Below, piece by piece: positions 17,721 through 26,364 of a DNA stretch of 64,000 nucleotides (its first letter is position 1; every line of letters starts with the position of its first letter). The translations under genes were made by a program, and so were the position numbers. The stretch spans positions 83,664-147,663 of the forward strand of contig JBELHR010000001.1 of the NCBI GenBank assembly GCA_042091275.1, read 5' to 3'. The notes under the pieces are model-generated. The model had not been told where the DNA came from and did not search any database. It worked only from the letters and a program-made list of their open reading frames with translations. The DNA comes from JBELHR01 sp042091275. Lineage in GTDB: Bacteria; Bacteroidota; Bacteroidia; Flavobacteriales; Flavobacteriaceae.

Positions 17721-18356
17721 TTATTTTTTTAAATAACTTAAAAATTCATCTCTACTAATCTCTTCTGCACCTAAACTAGCTAAATGGGAATTATAGACCT
17801 GACAATCGATTAGTTTAAAACCCTTGTCTCTATAAAATTCCACCATTTCTATAAAGGCTAATTTGGAAGTATTGTCTTCCAAAGAAAACATACTCTCACC
17901 GCAAAAAACACCATCTAATTCAACGCCGTAAAGCCCTCCAACTAACTCCTCGCCTTTCCAAACCTCGAAACTTTTGGCATATCCCGCCCGGTGAAGTTGT
18001 ATATAGGACATCAACATTTCGGTTGTAATCCATGTATCGTCTTGATCTTTTCTGTCGACAGTCTTACAACTGAGAACCACTTTGTCAAAGGCTGAGTTTT
18101 GAGTAATTCTATACGGTGAACTCCTGCGGAGCTTACGCATAGATTTACTGATTTTTAGATGTTCCGGGAAGAGTACCATCCTTGGATTGGGACAATACCA
18201 AACAATGGGTTCCCCTTCGTTAAACCACGGAAAAACTCCCATGCGATAAGCCTGTATCAAACGAGAAACGCTCAAGTCTCCACCAATCGCTAAAACACCG
18301 TGATCTCCTGCACTTTCTGCAGGCGGAAAATACAAGTCTTTGCCTAAGAAATACAT
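17721..18356 (-). CDS. aat: Leucyl/phenylalanyl-tRNA--protein transferase
   Basis: This enzyme adds Leu or Phe to proteins with N-terminal Arg or Lys, marking them for ClpSAP degradation (N-degron pathway). The 211-residue sequence shows the family blocks AYRMGVFPWFN, WYCPNPRMVLFPE, TWITTEMLMSY, GGLYGVELDGVFCGESMFS and LIDCQVYNSHLASLGAEEISR. It heads the aat / mazG-like / small membrane protein / aroA run. The spacer upstream contains the terminator of the DUF3127 gene. Confidence 0.95.
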   Translation of the reverse strand: MYFLGKDLYFPPAESAGDHGVLAIGGDLSVSRLIQAYRMGVFPWFNEGEPIVWYCPNPRMVLFPEHLKISKSMRKLRRSSPYRITQNSAFDKVVLSCKTVDRKDQDDTWITTEMLMSYIQLHRAGYAKSFEVWKGEELVGGLYGVELDGVFCGESMFSLEDNTSKLAFIEMVEFYRDKGFKLIDCQVYNSHLASLGAEEISRDEFLSYLKK

Positions 18357-18372
18357 AGCTCAAATATAAGTA

Positions 18373-18407
18373 CAAAAAAAAAGAAAAGCATTAGCTTTTC
18401 TTTTTTT
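18373..18407 (-). terminator. Intrinsic terminator after the DUF3127 gene
   Basis: GAAAAGC (18383-18389) and GCTTTTC (18394-18400) with loop ATTA are extended by A/T runs on both sides. It lies 21 bases past the DUF3127 stop on the minus strand and can act in both directions. Confidence 0.85.
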
Positions 18408-18427
18408 AATCTGTCTAATATTTTTTT

Positions 18428-18793
18428 CTAGAAAGGAAGATCTCCGTCATCACCCCCGTCAAAACTCGCAGCAGGTGCAGCGTTCATAGGCGCAGGTGCA
18501 GCAGCTGAAGCAGCAGCTTGGTTCGCTTCGATTCTCCATCCTTGAATAGAGTTAAAATATTTTGTTTCTCCTTGAGGATTCACCCATTCGCGACCTCTTA
18601 GGTTGATAGAAATCAAAACGTCTTGTCCTAGACTGTAACTATTTAACAAATCACATTTATCTTGAATAAACTCGATTAAAATAGACTGCGGATATTGCTC
18701 GTCTGTTGTAACGACTAATTCTCTCTTTCTAAAACCATTTGACCCAAAAGTTTGCGTCTCTCCAATTAACTTGATCTTTCCTGTAACTTGCAT
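18428..18793 (-). CDS. DUF3127 protein, SSB-like
   Basis: This 121-residue protein has an N-terminal small beta-barrel-like domain, DUF3127 (about residues 1-90): TGKIKLIGETQTFGSNGFRKREL, SILIEFIQDKCDLLNSY and SINLRGREW. An Ala/Pro-rich flexible linker follows, then an acidic tip ending DDGDLPF. That end matches the C-terminal interaction tip of single-stranded-DNA-binding protein (DDxxPF). An OB-fold nucleic-acid-binding role with SSB-style partner recruitment is therefore plausible. That is inference; DUF3127 has no established function known to me. It is followed by its own terminator and preceded by the flavin-reductase-like gene. Confidence 0.85.
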   Translation of the reverse strand: MQVTGKIKLIGETQTFGSNGFRKRELVVTTDEQYPQSILIEFIQDKCDLLNSYSLGQDVLISINLRGREWVNPQGETKYFNSIQGWRIEANQAAASAAAPAPMNAAPAASFDGGDDGDLPF

Positions 18794-18805
18794 AATATAA
18801 TTTTC

Positions 18806-19663
18806 TTATTGAAGCAATACACACCAGGCGTTATTTGCCTCGTTTCTCGCTATTAGTTCAAGTACAAATTTATGTTTTTTATCTGAATCTGAAGACTTAA
18901 ATTCTGGATTGTCTCCAATAAACTTATCAACAATATCTGTTGTCGGTTTTTTATCAATACCCGCCAAAACTGCGAGATCATTTTTACTCAAAATACTAGA
19001 AGTCAGCACTTCCTCTGGCAATTGATCAAAACCAATTCCCACATGAGTCAGTGGTTTTGGTATTTGAAAAGTACCCTCCAAAGCTCTTGAATACAGAGGC
19101 CCACCCATCCTAGCTACTACATCTAACTTCAAAGGATCTATCAGACCTTTTTCATTTAAAATAGATTCTCTAACATGAAGTTTAACGACCTCAGCAATAA
19201 TTAGATTACCCGCACCACCTTCCTTACCAAGGGCCTGTATTTCCGTTATTTTACATTCAAATTGAACTGGAGATTCAGCAACTCTCAAAGGCTTGATCTC
19301 ATCTGAATCCAAAGGCGTAAAACCAGCCTTGACAAATTCATCCACCTCAGAATCAAAATCACTTGAGGCCAAGGACATTTGCTGAACCATATCGAAATCG
19401 ACAATATTAATCACCGCTTCTTTAGTGTCTTGACAATTCACCAAAGTATCCTTAATAGTATTATCTCGAACCCTTCTAGCAGGAGAAAAGATCATTATCG
19501 GTGGATTTGCCGAAAAAACATTAAAAAAAGAAAATGGCGCTAAGTTTGGCACACCATTCTTACTTGTGGTAGATATAAATCCAATTGGTCTTGGAGAGAC
19601 AGCACTCAATAAATATTGATGTAATTCCTTGGTTGGAATGGATTTAGGGTCAATTGATTTCAT
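18806..19663 (-). CDS. Flavin reductase-like / FMN-binding split barrel protein
   Basis: This 285-residue protein starts with YLLSAVSPRPIGFISTTSKNG and NLAPFSFFNVFSANPPIM, the FMN-binding segment of the flavin-reductase-like split-barrel family. RVRDNTIKDTLVN is also typical. A C-terminal extension of about 80 residues is poorly conserved. The ATG at 19663 is used because the family begins MKSIDPKSIPTKE. Members of this subgroup (DIM6/NTAB-like) are predicted flavoprotein oxidoreductases; the substrate is unknown. It sits between the HIT-family gene and the DUF3127 gene on the same strand. Confidence 0.86.
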   Translation of the reverse strand: MKSIDPKSIPTKELHQYLLSAVSPRPIGFISTTSKNGVPNLAPFSFFNVFSANPPIMIFSPARRVRDNTIKDTLVNCQDTKEAVINIVDFDMVQQMSLASSDFDSEVDEFVKAGFTPLDSDEIKPLRVAESPVQFECKITEIQALGKEGGAGNLIIAEVVKLHVRESILNEKGLIDPLKLDVVARMGGPLYSRALEGTFQIPKPLTHVGIGFDQLPEEVLTSSILSKNDLAVLAGIDKKPTTDIVDKFIGDNPEFKSSDSDKKHKFVLELIARNEANNAWCVLLQ

Positions 19664-19718
19664 GTAAATAGTTTTGCCCAAAAATACATTATTAATCCTA
19701 TTTTCTAATCAAAAGAAA

Positions 19719-20117
19719 CTAGCTATTCTCGAAAGACTCTCGAATTTTTTTAGCAGTGGACTCAAACTCTTGGGGACTCATCTCAATCGAATTTCCAAAA
19801 TTGATAGAACCCATGTTTTCTAGTGGTATCAGGTGAACGTGACAGTGCGGAACCTCGAGACCAATAACAGAAAGTCCAACTCTGTTGCAAGGAATGACAC
19901 GTTCTATAGCCATTGCTAACTTCCTCGAAAACGCCATCAAATCCATATATTCCTTTTCTTCCAAGTCAAATATTCGGTCGACCTCGCGCTTCGGAACCAC
20001 CAAAGTATGTCCTACAGAATTTGGATTGATATCGAGAAAAGCAAAAAAAGCATCATTCTCTGCAACGCAATAAGACGGTATCTCTCCTTTTATGATTTTT
20101 GTAAATATCGAAGCCAT
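19719..20117 (-). CDS. HIT family protein
   Basis: This is a histidine-triad nucleotide hydrolase/transferase, about 132 residues. The signature HCHVHL places the triad at His91, His93 and His95, where the middle one would be the nucleophile. The N-terminal block SIFTKIIKGEIPSYCVAEN and the GHTLVVPKREV strand are typical of HINT-like phosphoramidases. The ATG at 20117 matches the family's usual start; the one 6 codons upstream overlaps greA. It directly follows greA and is probably co-transcribed with it. Confidence 0.92.
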   Translation of the reverse strand: MASIFTKIIKGEIPSYCVAENDAFFAFLDINPNSVGHTLVVPKREVDRIFDLEEKEYMDLMAFSRKLAMAIERVIPCNRVGLSVIGLEVPHCHVHLIPLENMGSINFGNSIEMSPQEFESTAKKIRESFENS

Positions 20118-20118
20118 T

Positions 20119-20592
20119 TTAACGAGAAATCTCAATAATTTCGAAACTCATCACCCCATTTGGCACTTGAATATCTGCAACCTCACCTTCCTTTTTACCC
20201 AAGAGACCTTTTCCTATTGGAGAATTGACAGAAATTTTTCCATTGCGAACATCTGTTTCAGAGTCGGCAACCAAAGTATAAGTCATTGTCATTCCGTTTT
20301 TTACATTTTTGATCTTGGCTACAGAATGAATCAAAATCTTGGACGTATCCAATTGAGATTCATCTAAAATACGAGCATTAGATACTACTTGCTTTAATTT
20401 GGCAATTTTAAACTCTAAAAGAGACTGCTCTTCCTTAGCCGCGTGATATTCTGCATTTTCACTCAAATCCCCTTTATCTCTTGCATCGGCAATTTCTTGA
20501 GAAACTCTAGGTCGCTCAATATTTTCTAGTTGTTCTAATTCTTCCTTTAATTTTTGGAATCCCTCTTCCGAGTAATATGACACATCTCCCAT
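20119..20592 (-). CDS. greA: Transcription elongation factor GreA
   Basis: GreA rescues backtracked RNA polymerase by stimulating transcript cleavage. The 157-residue protein has the N-terminal coiled coil with YSEEGFQKLKEELEQLENIERPRVSQEIADARDKGDLSENAEYHAAKEEQ, including the acidic tip residues of DLSENAEY. The C-terminal FKBP-like domain carries NSPIGKGLLGKKEGEVADIQVP. Spacing to the HIT gene is 1 base. A strong promoter with a leader hairpin lies upstream. Confidence 0.95.
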   Translation of the reverse strand: MGDVSYYSEEGFQKLKEELEQLENIERPRVSQEIADARDKGDLSENAEYHAAKEEQSLLEFKIAKLKQVVSNARILDESQLDTSKILIHSVAKIKNVKNGMTMTYTLVADSETDVRNGKISVNSPIGKGLLGKKEGEVADIQVPNGVMSFEIIEISR

Positions 20593-20620
20593 AACATCAT
20601 CTTTTATTTAATACAAAAGC

Positions 20621-20642
20621 CTCACTTATTCAGACAAGTGAG
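20621..20642 (-). other. Stem-loop at the 5' end of the greA transcript
   Basis: CTCACTT (20621-20627) and AAGTGAG (20636-20642) form a 7-bp stem with an 8-base loop. It begins where the greA promoter would start transcription, so the mRNA would open with this hairpin. There is no U-run, so it is not a terminator. A stabilising or regulatory role is inference. Confidence 0.4.
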
Positions 20643-20649
20643 ACATCCT

Positions 20650-20679
20650 CAAATGTACAAAATTATTGTAAATTGCAAA
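20650..20679 (-). promoter_or_regulatory. greA promoter
   Basis: On the minus strand TTTG (20679-20676), 18 bases, then TACATTTG (20657-20650). Both boxes match the Bacteroidota consensus perfectly, with spacing one base short of the usual 19-21. Confidence 0.65.
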
Positions 20680-20697
20680 CTATTGATAAATCCTCTT

Positions 20698-21138
20698 ATG
20701 AAAAGATTAGTTCAGAGCTTTTTCTTAATTCTCGCATTTTTATCGCAGTCCTGCAGTTCGACAGAACCACCAAATCTTCTTCCTTTTGTCCCTGTTAATA
20801 TTGACATTAATTTGGACCTCCCTCAATACCAAGACTTGCTTATACCTGGTGGAGTAGTTTATATACAAAACGAGGGTATTAGAGGAATTTATATCTACAA
20901 CTTAAACAATACTATTTTTAAAGCCTATGATGCGGCTTGCCCTGCTATTGACCCCTTTCCCGAACAGGCTTGTGGAAAAATGAGTCTTGAAGATGGAATA
21001 TCTTTATACTGTAGCTGCGACGAAGTCTATTACTCTTTGCTGGATGGAAGCCCTCAAGGAGGAGACAGCCTCTATTTTGCAAAAGAATATCAGGTAATCT
21101 CGTCGGGAGGAAACAACCTCAAAGTCAAAAACTTTTAA
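20698..21138 (+). CDS. Lipoprotein with degenerate Rieske-like domain
   Basis: This is a predicted outer- or inner-membrane lipoprotein, 146 residues. The signal MKRLVQSFFLILAFLSQSC has a lipobox with Cys19. The domain after about residue 40 (LPQYQDLLIPGGVVYI, YDAACP, LYCSCDEVYYSLLDGSPQGG, YQVISSGGNNLKV) resembles the Rieske [2Fe-2S] fold of Bacteroidota lipoproteins. The expected ligand pairs C-x-H and C-x-x-H read C81-P-A and C105-S-C107-D, so both His ligands are absent. It probably cannot bind a Rieske cluster. Function is unknown. I prefer the ATG at 20698 over 20638 because it starts a proper signal peptide. Confidence 0.8.
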   Translation: MKRLVQSFFLILAFLSQSCSSTEPPNLLPFVPVNIDINLDLPQYQDLLIPGGVVYIQNEGIRGIYIYNLNNTIFKAYDAACPAIDPFPEQACGKMSLEDGISLYCSCDEVYYSLLDGSPQGGDSLYFAKEYQVISSGGNNLKVKNF

Positions 21139-21194
21139 AAGCGAGGCTCGGTTTGAAAGTATATCTTATTTTTGTAGCAAACTAGAAGTATCAA

Positions 21195-22346
21195 ATGAAA
21201 ACATATTTTTCTTCCCCGTTTAAATTAGGCGTTCTAGGCGGTGGTCAACTCGGCAGAATGCTGCTTCGAGAAAGTATTAAATTCGATGTTCAAACCTATA
21301 TTTTAGATCCGAGTAGCGATGCTCCATGTCGAGATTATTGCAACCACTTTGTACAGGGAGATCTTATGGATTTTGATACGGTTTACAATTTTGGTAAACA
21401 AGTAGACGTGTTGACAATCGAGATAGAACACGTAAACATAGATGCTCTAGAAAAACTCGCGGACGAAGGACTTAAAGTGTATCCGCAGCCGGAGGTTTTA
21501 AGGGTGATTCAAGACAAGGGTTTACAAAAAGATTTTTATGCTAAAAACAATTTAGCGACAGCACCCTATCAAAGATTCTCGTCAAAATCTGAGTTTCAAA
21601 CAATTTCAAAAAACAAAGAATTTCCATTTATTTGGAAGGCAGGTCAGTTTGGCTACGACGGTCAAGGGGTAAAAGTTATCCGAAATCAAAAAGATATCGA
21701 CTCTATGCCAGATGTCAGCGGAATATTGGAAGATATGATTCCTTTTAAAAACGAACTTGCAGTTATCGTTGCACGAAATGCCAAAGGGGAAGTAGCCTAT
21801 TATCCCGTGGTAGAGATGGAGTTCCATCCAGAAGCTAATCAGGTAGAATATGTGATTTGTCCAGCAAGAATCGATCAAAACGTAGCAGAAAAGGCAATTG
21901 CGTTGGCATTAAAAACAGCAAAGACTTTTAATCACGTCGGTCTACTAGCTGTGGAAATGTTTCAAACAGAGGACGACGAACTGCTAATAAATGAAGTGGC
22001 ACCGAGAACTCACAATAGTGGACATCAAAGTATTGAAGGGTCCTATACAAGTCAATTTGAACAACATTTGAGAGCGGTATTGGATTTGCCACTTGGAAGT
22101 GGAAAAAGCAAATGTCCTTCAGTTATGGTAAATCTTGTCGGAGCAGAGGGATACAAAGGCCCTGTAATTTATGACGGCCTAGATGAGATTCTGGCTATCG
22201 AAGGAGTTACCCCTCATATCTACGGAAAAAAAGAAATGAAACCGTTTCGCAAAATGGGACATGTTACTGTAATCGCAGATGACATTGAAAGTGCTCGTAA
22301 AAAAGCGGAAATTGTTAAAAATAAAATTAAGGTAATAAGTAAATAA
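21195..22346 (+). CDS. purK: 5-(carboxyamino)imidazole ribonucleotide synthase
   Basis: This ATP-grasp enzyme carboxylates AIR with bicarbonate in purine synthesis. The 383-residue protein has GVLGGGQLGRMLL near residues 12-24, DPSSDAPC, TIEIEHVN, FIWKAGQFGYDGQGVKVI, and the catalytic EVAPRTHNSGHQSIE. It precedes purE with a 1-base gap, the usual purK-purE pairing with product handover of N5-CAIR. A -7-like TATTTTTG lies about 20 bases upstream. Confidence 0.95.
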   Translation: MKTYFSSPFKLGVLGGGQLGRMLLRESIKFDVQTYILDPSSDAPCRDYCNHFVQGDLMDFDTVYNFGKQVDVLTIEIEHVNIDALEKLADEGLKVYPQPEVLRVIQDKGLQKDFYAKNNLATAPYQRFSSKSEFQTISKNKEFPFIWKAGQFGYDGQGVKVIRNQKDIDSMPDVSGILEDMIPFKNELAVIVARNAKGEVAYYPVVEMEFHPEANQVEYVICPARIDQNVAEKAIALALKTAKTFNHVGLLAVEMFQTEDDELLINEVAPRTHNSGHQSIEGSYTSQFEQHLRAVLDLPLGSGKSKCPSVMVNLVGAEGYKGPVIYDGLDEILAIEGVTPHIYGKKEMKPFRKMGHVTVIADDIESARKKAEIVKNKIKVISK

Positions 22347-22347
22347 A

Positions 22348-22833
22348 ATGGTTGAAGTAGGAATTATAATGGGATCCGATTCGGACTTAAGAGTCATGAA
22401 TCAAGCAGTGGAAGTACTCCGCGAACTAGAAATAGACTTTGAGGTAGATATCGTATCCGCCCATAGAACCCCTGAAAAACTGTTTAGTTATTCAAAAGAA
22501 GCTCACAAAAGAGGTCTTAAAGTAATAATTGCGGGAGCAGGTGGTGCCGCTCATCTTCCGGGAATGGTCGCTTCTATGAGTCCACTTCCTGTAATTGGAG
22601 TTCCCGTAAAATCCTCTAATTCTATAGATGGTTGGGATTCTGTCCTTTCCATTCTTCAAATGCCAGGCGGGGTTCCTGTAGCAACCGTAGCCTTGGACGG
22701 AGCAAAAAACGCAGGTATTTTGGCTGCACAAATAATCGCCAGCTCAAATCCTAAAGTTTTAGATCGCGTTATCGCCTACAAGGAAAACCTCAAACAAAAA
22801 GTAATCAAAGCAGCAGAAAATCTCAAAAAATAA
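22348..22833 (+). CDS. purE: N5-carboxyaminoimidazole ribonucleotide mutase
   Basis: PurE converts N5-CAIR to CAIR. The 161-residue protein opens with VGIIMGSDSDLRVM and has VSAHRTPEKLFSY with the catalytic His. AGAGGAAHLPGMVASMSPLPVIGVPV and MPGGVPVATVALDGAKNAGILA also match. It is a class I PurE, as expected beside purK. The next gene (M3 peptidase) starts 1 base after its stop, so the three form an operon. Confidence 0.96.
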   Translation: MVEVGIIMGSDSDLRVMNQAVEVLRELEIDFEVDIVSAHRTPEKLFSYSKEAHKRGLKVIIAGAGGAAHLPGMVASMSPLPVIGVPVKSSNSIDGWDSVLSILQMPGGVPVATVALDGAKNAGILAAQIIASSNPKVLDRVIAYKENLKQKVIKAAENLKK

Positions 22834-22834
22834 A

Positions 22835-24862
22835 ATGAAGAACCCTTTACTAGAGGATTTTAATGGCCCATTTCAAACTCCTCCATTTTCCAAAATTTCA
22901 GAGAGCGACTTTGAACCTGCGTTTAAAGAAGCGATTGCTCTTGCCAATGCAGAAATTGATCAAATCACAAACAACTCAGAAGATCCGAGTTTTTCAAATA
23001 CAATTGAAGCTCTAGAATTTTCAGGGAGTAAATTATCCAGAATCTCTAGTATCTTCTTTAATTTAAATTCTGCAGAAACTAACGAAGAAATTCAATCCAT
23101 AGCCAAAAAGGTTTCTCCCGAATTGAGCAAATTTTCAAATGACATTCGTCTAAACGAAGCCCTCTTTGAAAGAGTAAAATCCGTTTACAAGCAAATTGAT
23201 GAGCTGGATTTAGACGGGGAATCTAAAATGCTTCTCGAAAAGACATATAAGAGCTTTTCTAGAAATGGTGCAAACCTTTCCGACCAGGACAAAGAGACCT
23301 TGCGTTCCTTGGATATGGAACTCTCTCAACTCTCTCTTCAGTTTGGAGAAAATGTTCTAGCGGACAACAAAGCATTCGAATTGCATATCACCGAAGAATC
23401 CAAACTCGAGGGATTACCTGATTTTGCAAAACAAGCGGCATCAGAATTAGCAAAATCAAAAGATAAAAAAGGGTATATCTTTACCTTAGACTATCCTAGC
23501 TACGTTCCTTTTATGACTTATGTTCAAGATAGAGAACTCAGACAAAACATGAGTCTTTCTTTTGGGGCCAAAGGTTTTCAAGCTAATGACAACAACAATA
23601 TTCAGATTGTATTGGATATCGTCAAAAAGAGATACCAACGCGCTAATTTATTGGGATATAAGACACATGCTGACTATGTTTTGGAAGAGCGTATGGCGGA
23701 AAGCCCAGACAATGTCCAAGATTTTCTAGACAAACTCTTAGTGGAGGCAAAACCTGCAGCTCTTAGAGAATTTGAACTCCTAAAAAACAAAGCCAGTTCT
23801 GAAATCCAAGGTGATTTGGAAAAGTGGGACGGCGCTTATTATTCCGAAAAGCTTAAAAAAGAATTATTTGACCTAGATGAGGAGCAACTCAAACCCTATT
23901 TTGAATTAAACCAGGTTTTAAATGGTGCATTCGATATAGCAGAAAAGTTATACGGATTGACTTTTGAAAAGGTGGATAATATAGACACTTATCATCCCGA
24001 TGTCCAAACCTATGTGGTTTCGAGTAAAGATAAAATGGAAGCCGTTTTTTATGCTGACTTTTTTCCTAGACCAGGGAAAAGAGGCGGAGCCTGGATGACC
24101 TCTTACAAGTCCCAATGGAAGAAAGACCAAGAAAACTCTAGACCTCAAATTTCTATTGTTTGCAACTTTACTCCACCGACAAAGGATCTTCCTGCGCTTC
24201 TTACCTTTAATGAAGTAACTACGCTTTTTCACGAGTTTGGACATGCTTTACACGGTATGTTGGCAGACACTACTTATCCATCGCTGTCCGGAACATCTGT
24301 AGCTTGGGACTTTGTAGAATTACCTTCTCAAATTTTTGAAAACTGGTGCTATGAACCAGAGGCTCTTAAGAACTTTGCCAAACACTATAAATCTGGTGAG
24401 ATTATTCCTCAAGAACTCATAGAAAAAATCAAAGACTCTTCGAATTTCTTAGAGGGCCTTGCGACTATGAGACAAATAAGTTTTGGCTTACTAGACATGC
24501 ATTGGCATGCCAAAGACCCTGAATCTTACCGAGACCTGAGACAAGAGGAAGAAGCCGTCTTTAAAGACACCAGCCTCTACCCTTCTCACAAAGAAAATGC
24601 GATGAGTACTGCTTTTTCTCATATCTTTCAAGGAGGATATGCAGCTGGATATTACTCCTATAAATGGGCAGAAGTTCTCGATGCGGATGCGTTTGACTAC
24701 TTTAAAGAAAAGGGTATTTTTAATGCCGAACTCGGTGAAAAGTTTAAAAACACCGTTTTATCTCAAGGAGGAAGCAAAAAAGCCATGGACCTTTATGTGG
24801 AATTTAGAGGTCAAAAACCTACAAATCAAGCCTTGCTAAAACGGGCTGGATTAAAAAAATAA
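22835..24862 (+). CDS. M3 family zinc oligopeptidase (Dcp/OpdA-like)
   Basis: This 675-residue thimet-oligopeptidase family protein degrades short peptides. The zinc motif HEFGH is at residues 466-470 (FHEFGHALHGML). The third ligand Glu lies in the following helix, and GTSVAWDFVELPSQIFENW is typical. The N-terminal NPLLEDFNGPFQTPPFSKI block is characteristic of the peptidyl-dipeptidase Dcp / oligopeptidase A branch. No signal peptide is evident, so it is likely cytoplasmic. It is coupled to purE with a 1-base spacer; the metabolic link is not obvious. Confidence 0.93.
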   Translation: MKNPLLEDFNGPFQTPPFSKISESDFEPAFKEAIALANAEIDQITNNSEDPSFSNTIEALEFSGSKLSRISSIFFNLNSAETNEEIQSIAKKVSPELSKFSNDIRLNEALFERVKSVYKQIDELDLDGESKMLLEKTYKSFSRNGANLSDQDKETLRSLDMELSQLSLQFGENVLADNKAFELHITEESKLEGLPDFAKQAASELAKSKDKKGYIFTLDYPSYVPFMTYVQDRELRQNMSLSFGAKGFQANDNNNIQIVLDIVKKRYQRANLLGYKTHADYVLEERMAESPDNVQDFLDKLLVEAKPAALREFELLKNKASSEIQGDLEKWDGAYYSEKLKKELFDLDEEQLKPYFELNQVLNGAFDIAEKLYGLTFEKVDNIDTYHPDVQTYVVSSKDKMEAVFYADFFPRPGKRGGAWMTSYKSQWKKDQENSRPQISIVCNFTPPTKDLPALLTFNEVTTLFHEFGHALHGMLADTTYPSLSGTSVAWDFVELPSQIFENWCYEPEALKNFAKHYKSGEIIPQELIEKIKDSSNFLEGLATMRQISFGLLDMHWHAKDPESYRDLRQEEEAVFKDTSLYPSHKENAMSTAFSHIFQGGYAAGYYSYKWAEVLDADAFDYFKEKGIFNAELGEKFKNTVLSQGGSKKAMDLYVEFRGQKPTNQALLKRAGLKK

Positions 24863-24895
24863 ATTAAATTTGAACCGAATTTAGAAATAGAACTT

Positions 24896-26299
24896 ATGAA
24901 GACTTATGACGTTGCTGTAATTGGATCAGGACCTGGAGGTTATGTTGCTGCTATTAGATGTGCTCAATTAGGGCTAAAGACAGCAATTATCGAAAAATAT
25001 GCTGTTTTGGGAGGTACTTGCCTCAATGTGGGTTGTATACCATCTAAGGCACTTTTAGATTCCTCTCATCACTATCAAGATGCCGTAAAACATTTTGATA
25101 CACATGGAATTAAGGTAGATGAGGTCAAGATTGATTTCCCTCGAATGATTGAACGCAAAAACGAGGTAATCGAGCAAACTACAAAAGGTATTGACTTTTT
25201 GATGGACAAAAACAAAATTGATGTGTATCAAGGTCACGGATCTTTTAAAGATGCCACCCATATCTCTATTGCTAAGGAAGACGGCTCAACAGAAGAAATT
25301 GAAGCGGCAAAAACTATTATTGCTACTGGATCAAAACCTGGAAGTCTACCGTTTATCGATGTAGACAAAAAACGCGTAATCACCTCGACAGAAGCACTTG
25401 CTCTAAAAGAAATTCCAAAGCATATGATTGTTATTGGTGGTGGAGTTATTGGTCTTGAATTGGGACAAGTATATGCTCGACTGGGATCTGAAGTCTCTGT
25501 TGTGGAATACATGCCAAAGGTTATACCGGGAATGGATGCTATGCTATCTAAAGAATTACAAAAATCACTTAAGAAACAAGGGATGAAATTCTTTGTCTCT
25601 CACAAAGTTTCTAAAGTTGAAAACACCGGAGACACCGTAGTGGTTGAGGCGGAAAATAAAAAGGGTCAAATGGTTACTTTTGAAGGAGACTACGTTCTAG
25701 TTTCTGTAGGAAGAATACCTTATACTCAAGGTTTAGGACTGGAGAATGTCGGTATAAAAACTACAACTCGCGGTCAGATCGAAACTAATGATCACCTGCA
25801 AACTAGCGCTTCCAATATTTATGCTATTGGAGATGTGGTACAGGGGGCGATGCTCGCTCACAAAGCAGAAGAAGAAGGAACTATGGTTGCAGAATTGATT
25901 GCAGGCCAAAAACCACATATCAATTACAACCTAATTCCAGGAGTAGTTTATACATGGCCAGAAGTTGCTGCTGTTGGTCAAACTGAGGAACAACTCAAGG
26001 AAGCTGGGGTAGACTACAAGTCAGGAAGCTTTAATATGAGAGCCTTGGGAAGAGCCCGTGCTTCCATGGACACAGATGGACAAATCAAAGTTTTGGCAGA
26101 TGCAAAAACAGATGAAATCCTCGGAGTTCATATGATTGGTGCTCGTGCAGCAGATTTGATCGCTGAAGCAGTAGTAGCAATGGAGTTTAGAGCATCAGCA
26201 GAGGATGTTTCTAGAATGTCCCATGCCCACCCGACGTTTACAGAAGCGTTTAAGGAAGCTTGTCTAGCTGCCACAGACGATCGCGCTATTCACGCTTAG
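24896..26299 (+). CDS. lpdA: Dihydrolipoyl dehydrogenase
   Basis: This is the E3 component of 2-oxoacid dehydrogenase and glycine-cleavage complexes, reoxidising dihydrolipoamide with NAD. The FAD-binding GSGPGGYVAAIR is at about residues 10-21. The redox disulfide is Cys42-Cys47 in GGTCLNVGCIPSK. The NAD-binding GGGVIGLELGQVYARLG follows, and the catalytic His445/Glu450 lie in HPTFTEAF. The length of 467 residues is normal. A TAAATTTG box at 24865-24872 may give it its own promoter. A strong terminator follows. Confidence 0.96.
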   Translation: MKTYDVAVIGSGPGGYVAAIRCAQLGLKTAIIEKYAVLGGTCLNVGCIPSKALLDSSHHYQDAVKHFDTHGIKVDEVKIDFPRMIERKNEVIEQTTKGIDFLMDKNKIDVYQGHGSFKDATHISIAKEDGSTEEIEAAKTIIATGSKPGSLPFIDVDKKRVITSTEALALKEIPKHMIVIGGGVIGLELGQVYARLGSEVSVVEYMPKVIPGMDAMLSKELQKSLKKQGMKFFVSHKVSKVENTGDTVVVEAENKKGQMVTFEGDYVLVSVGRIPYTQGLGLENVGIKTTTRGQIETNDHLQTSASNIYAIGDVVQGAMLAHKAEEEGTMVAELIAGQKPHINYNLIPGVVYTWPEVAAVGQTEEQLKEAGVDYKSGSFNMRALGRARASMDTDGQIKVLADAKTDEILGVHMIGARAADLIAEAVVAMEFRASAEDVSRMSHAHPTFTEAFKEACLAATDDRAIHA

Positions 26300-26317
26300 A
26301 TCAAACAGAATACCATC

Positions 26318-26345
26318 AAAAAGCCCGCGAAATAGCGGGCTTTTT
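26318..26345. terminator. Intrinsic terminator after lpdA
   Basis: GCCCGC (26323-26328) and GCGGGC (26335-26340) enclose a 6-base loop, preceded by five A and followed by five T. It ends 19 bases before the pabB-like ATG. Confidence 0.9.
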
Positions 26346-26364
26346 AGATATTAGATTTTACTAT

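Noticed and set aside
26260..26364. 35-residue N-terminal extension of the pabB-like protein
   Set aside because: It overlaps the lpdA end and reads straight through a strong terminator.
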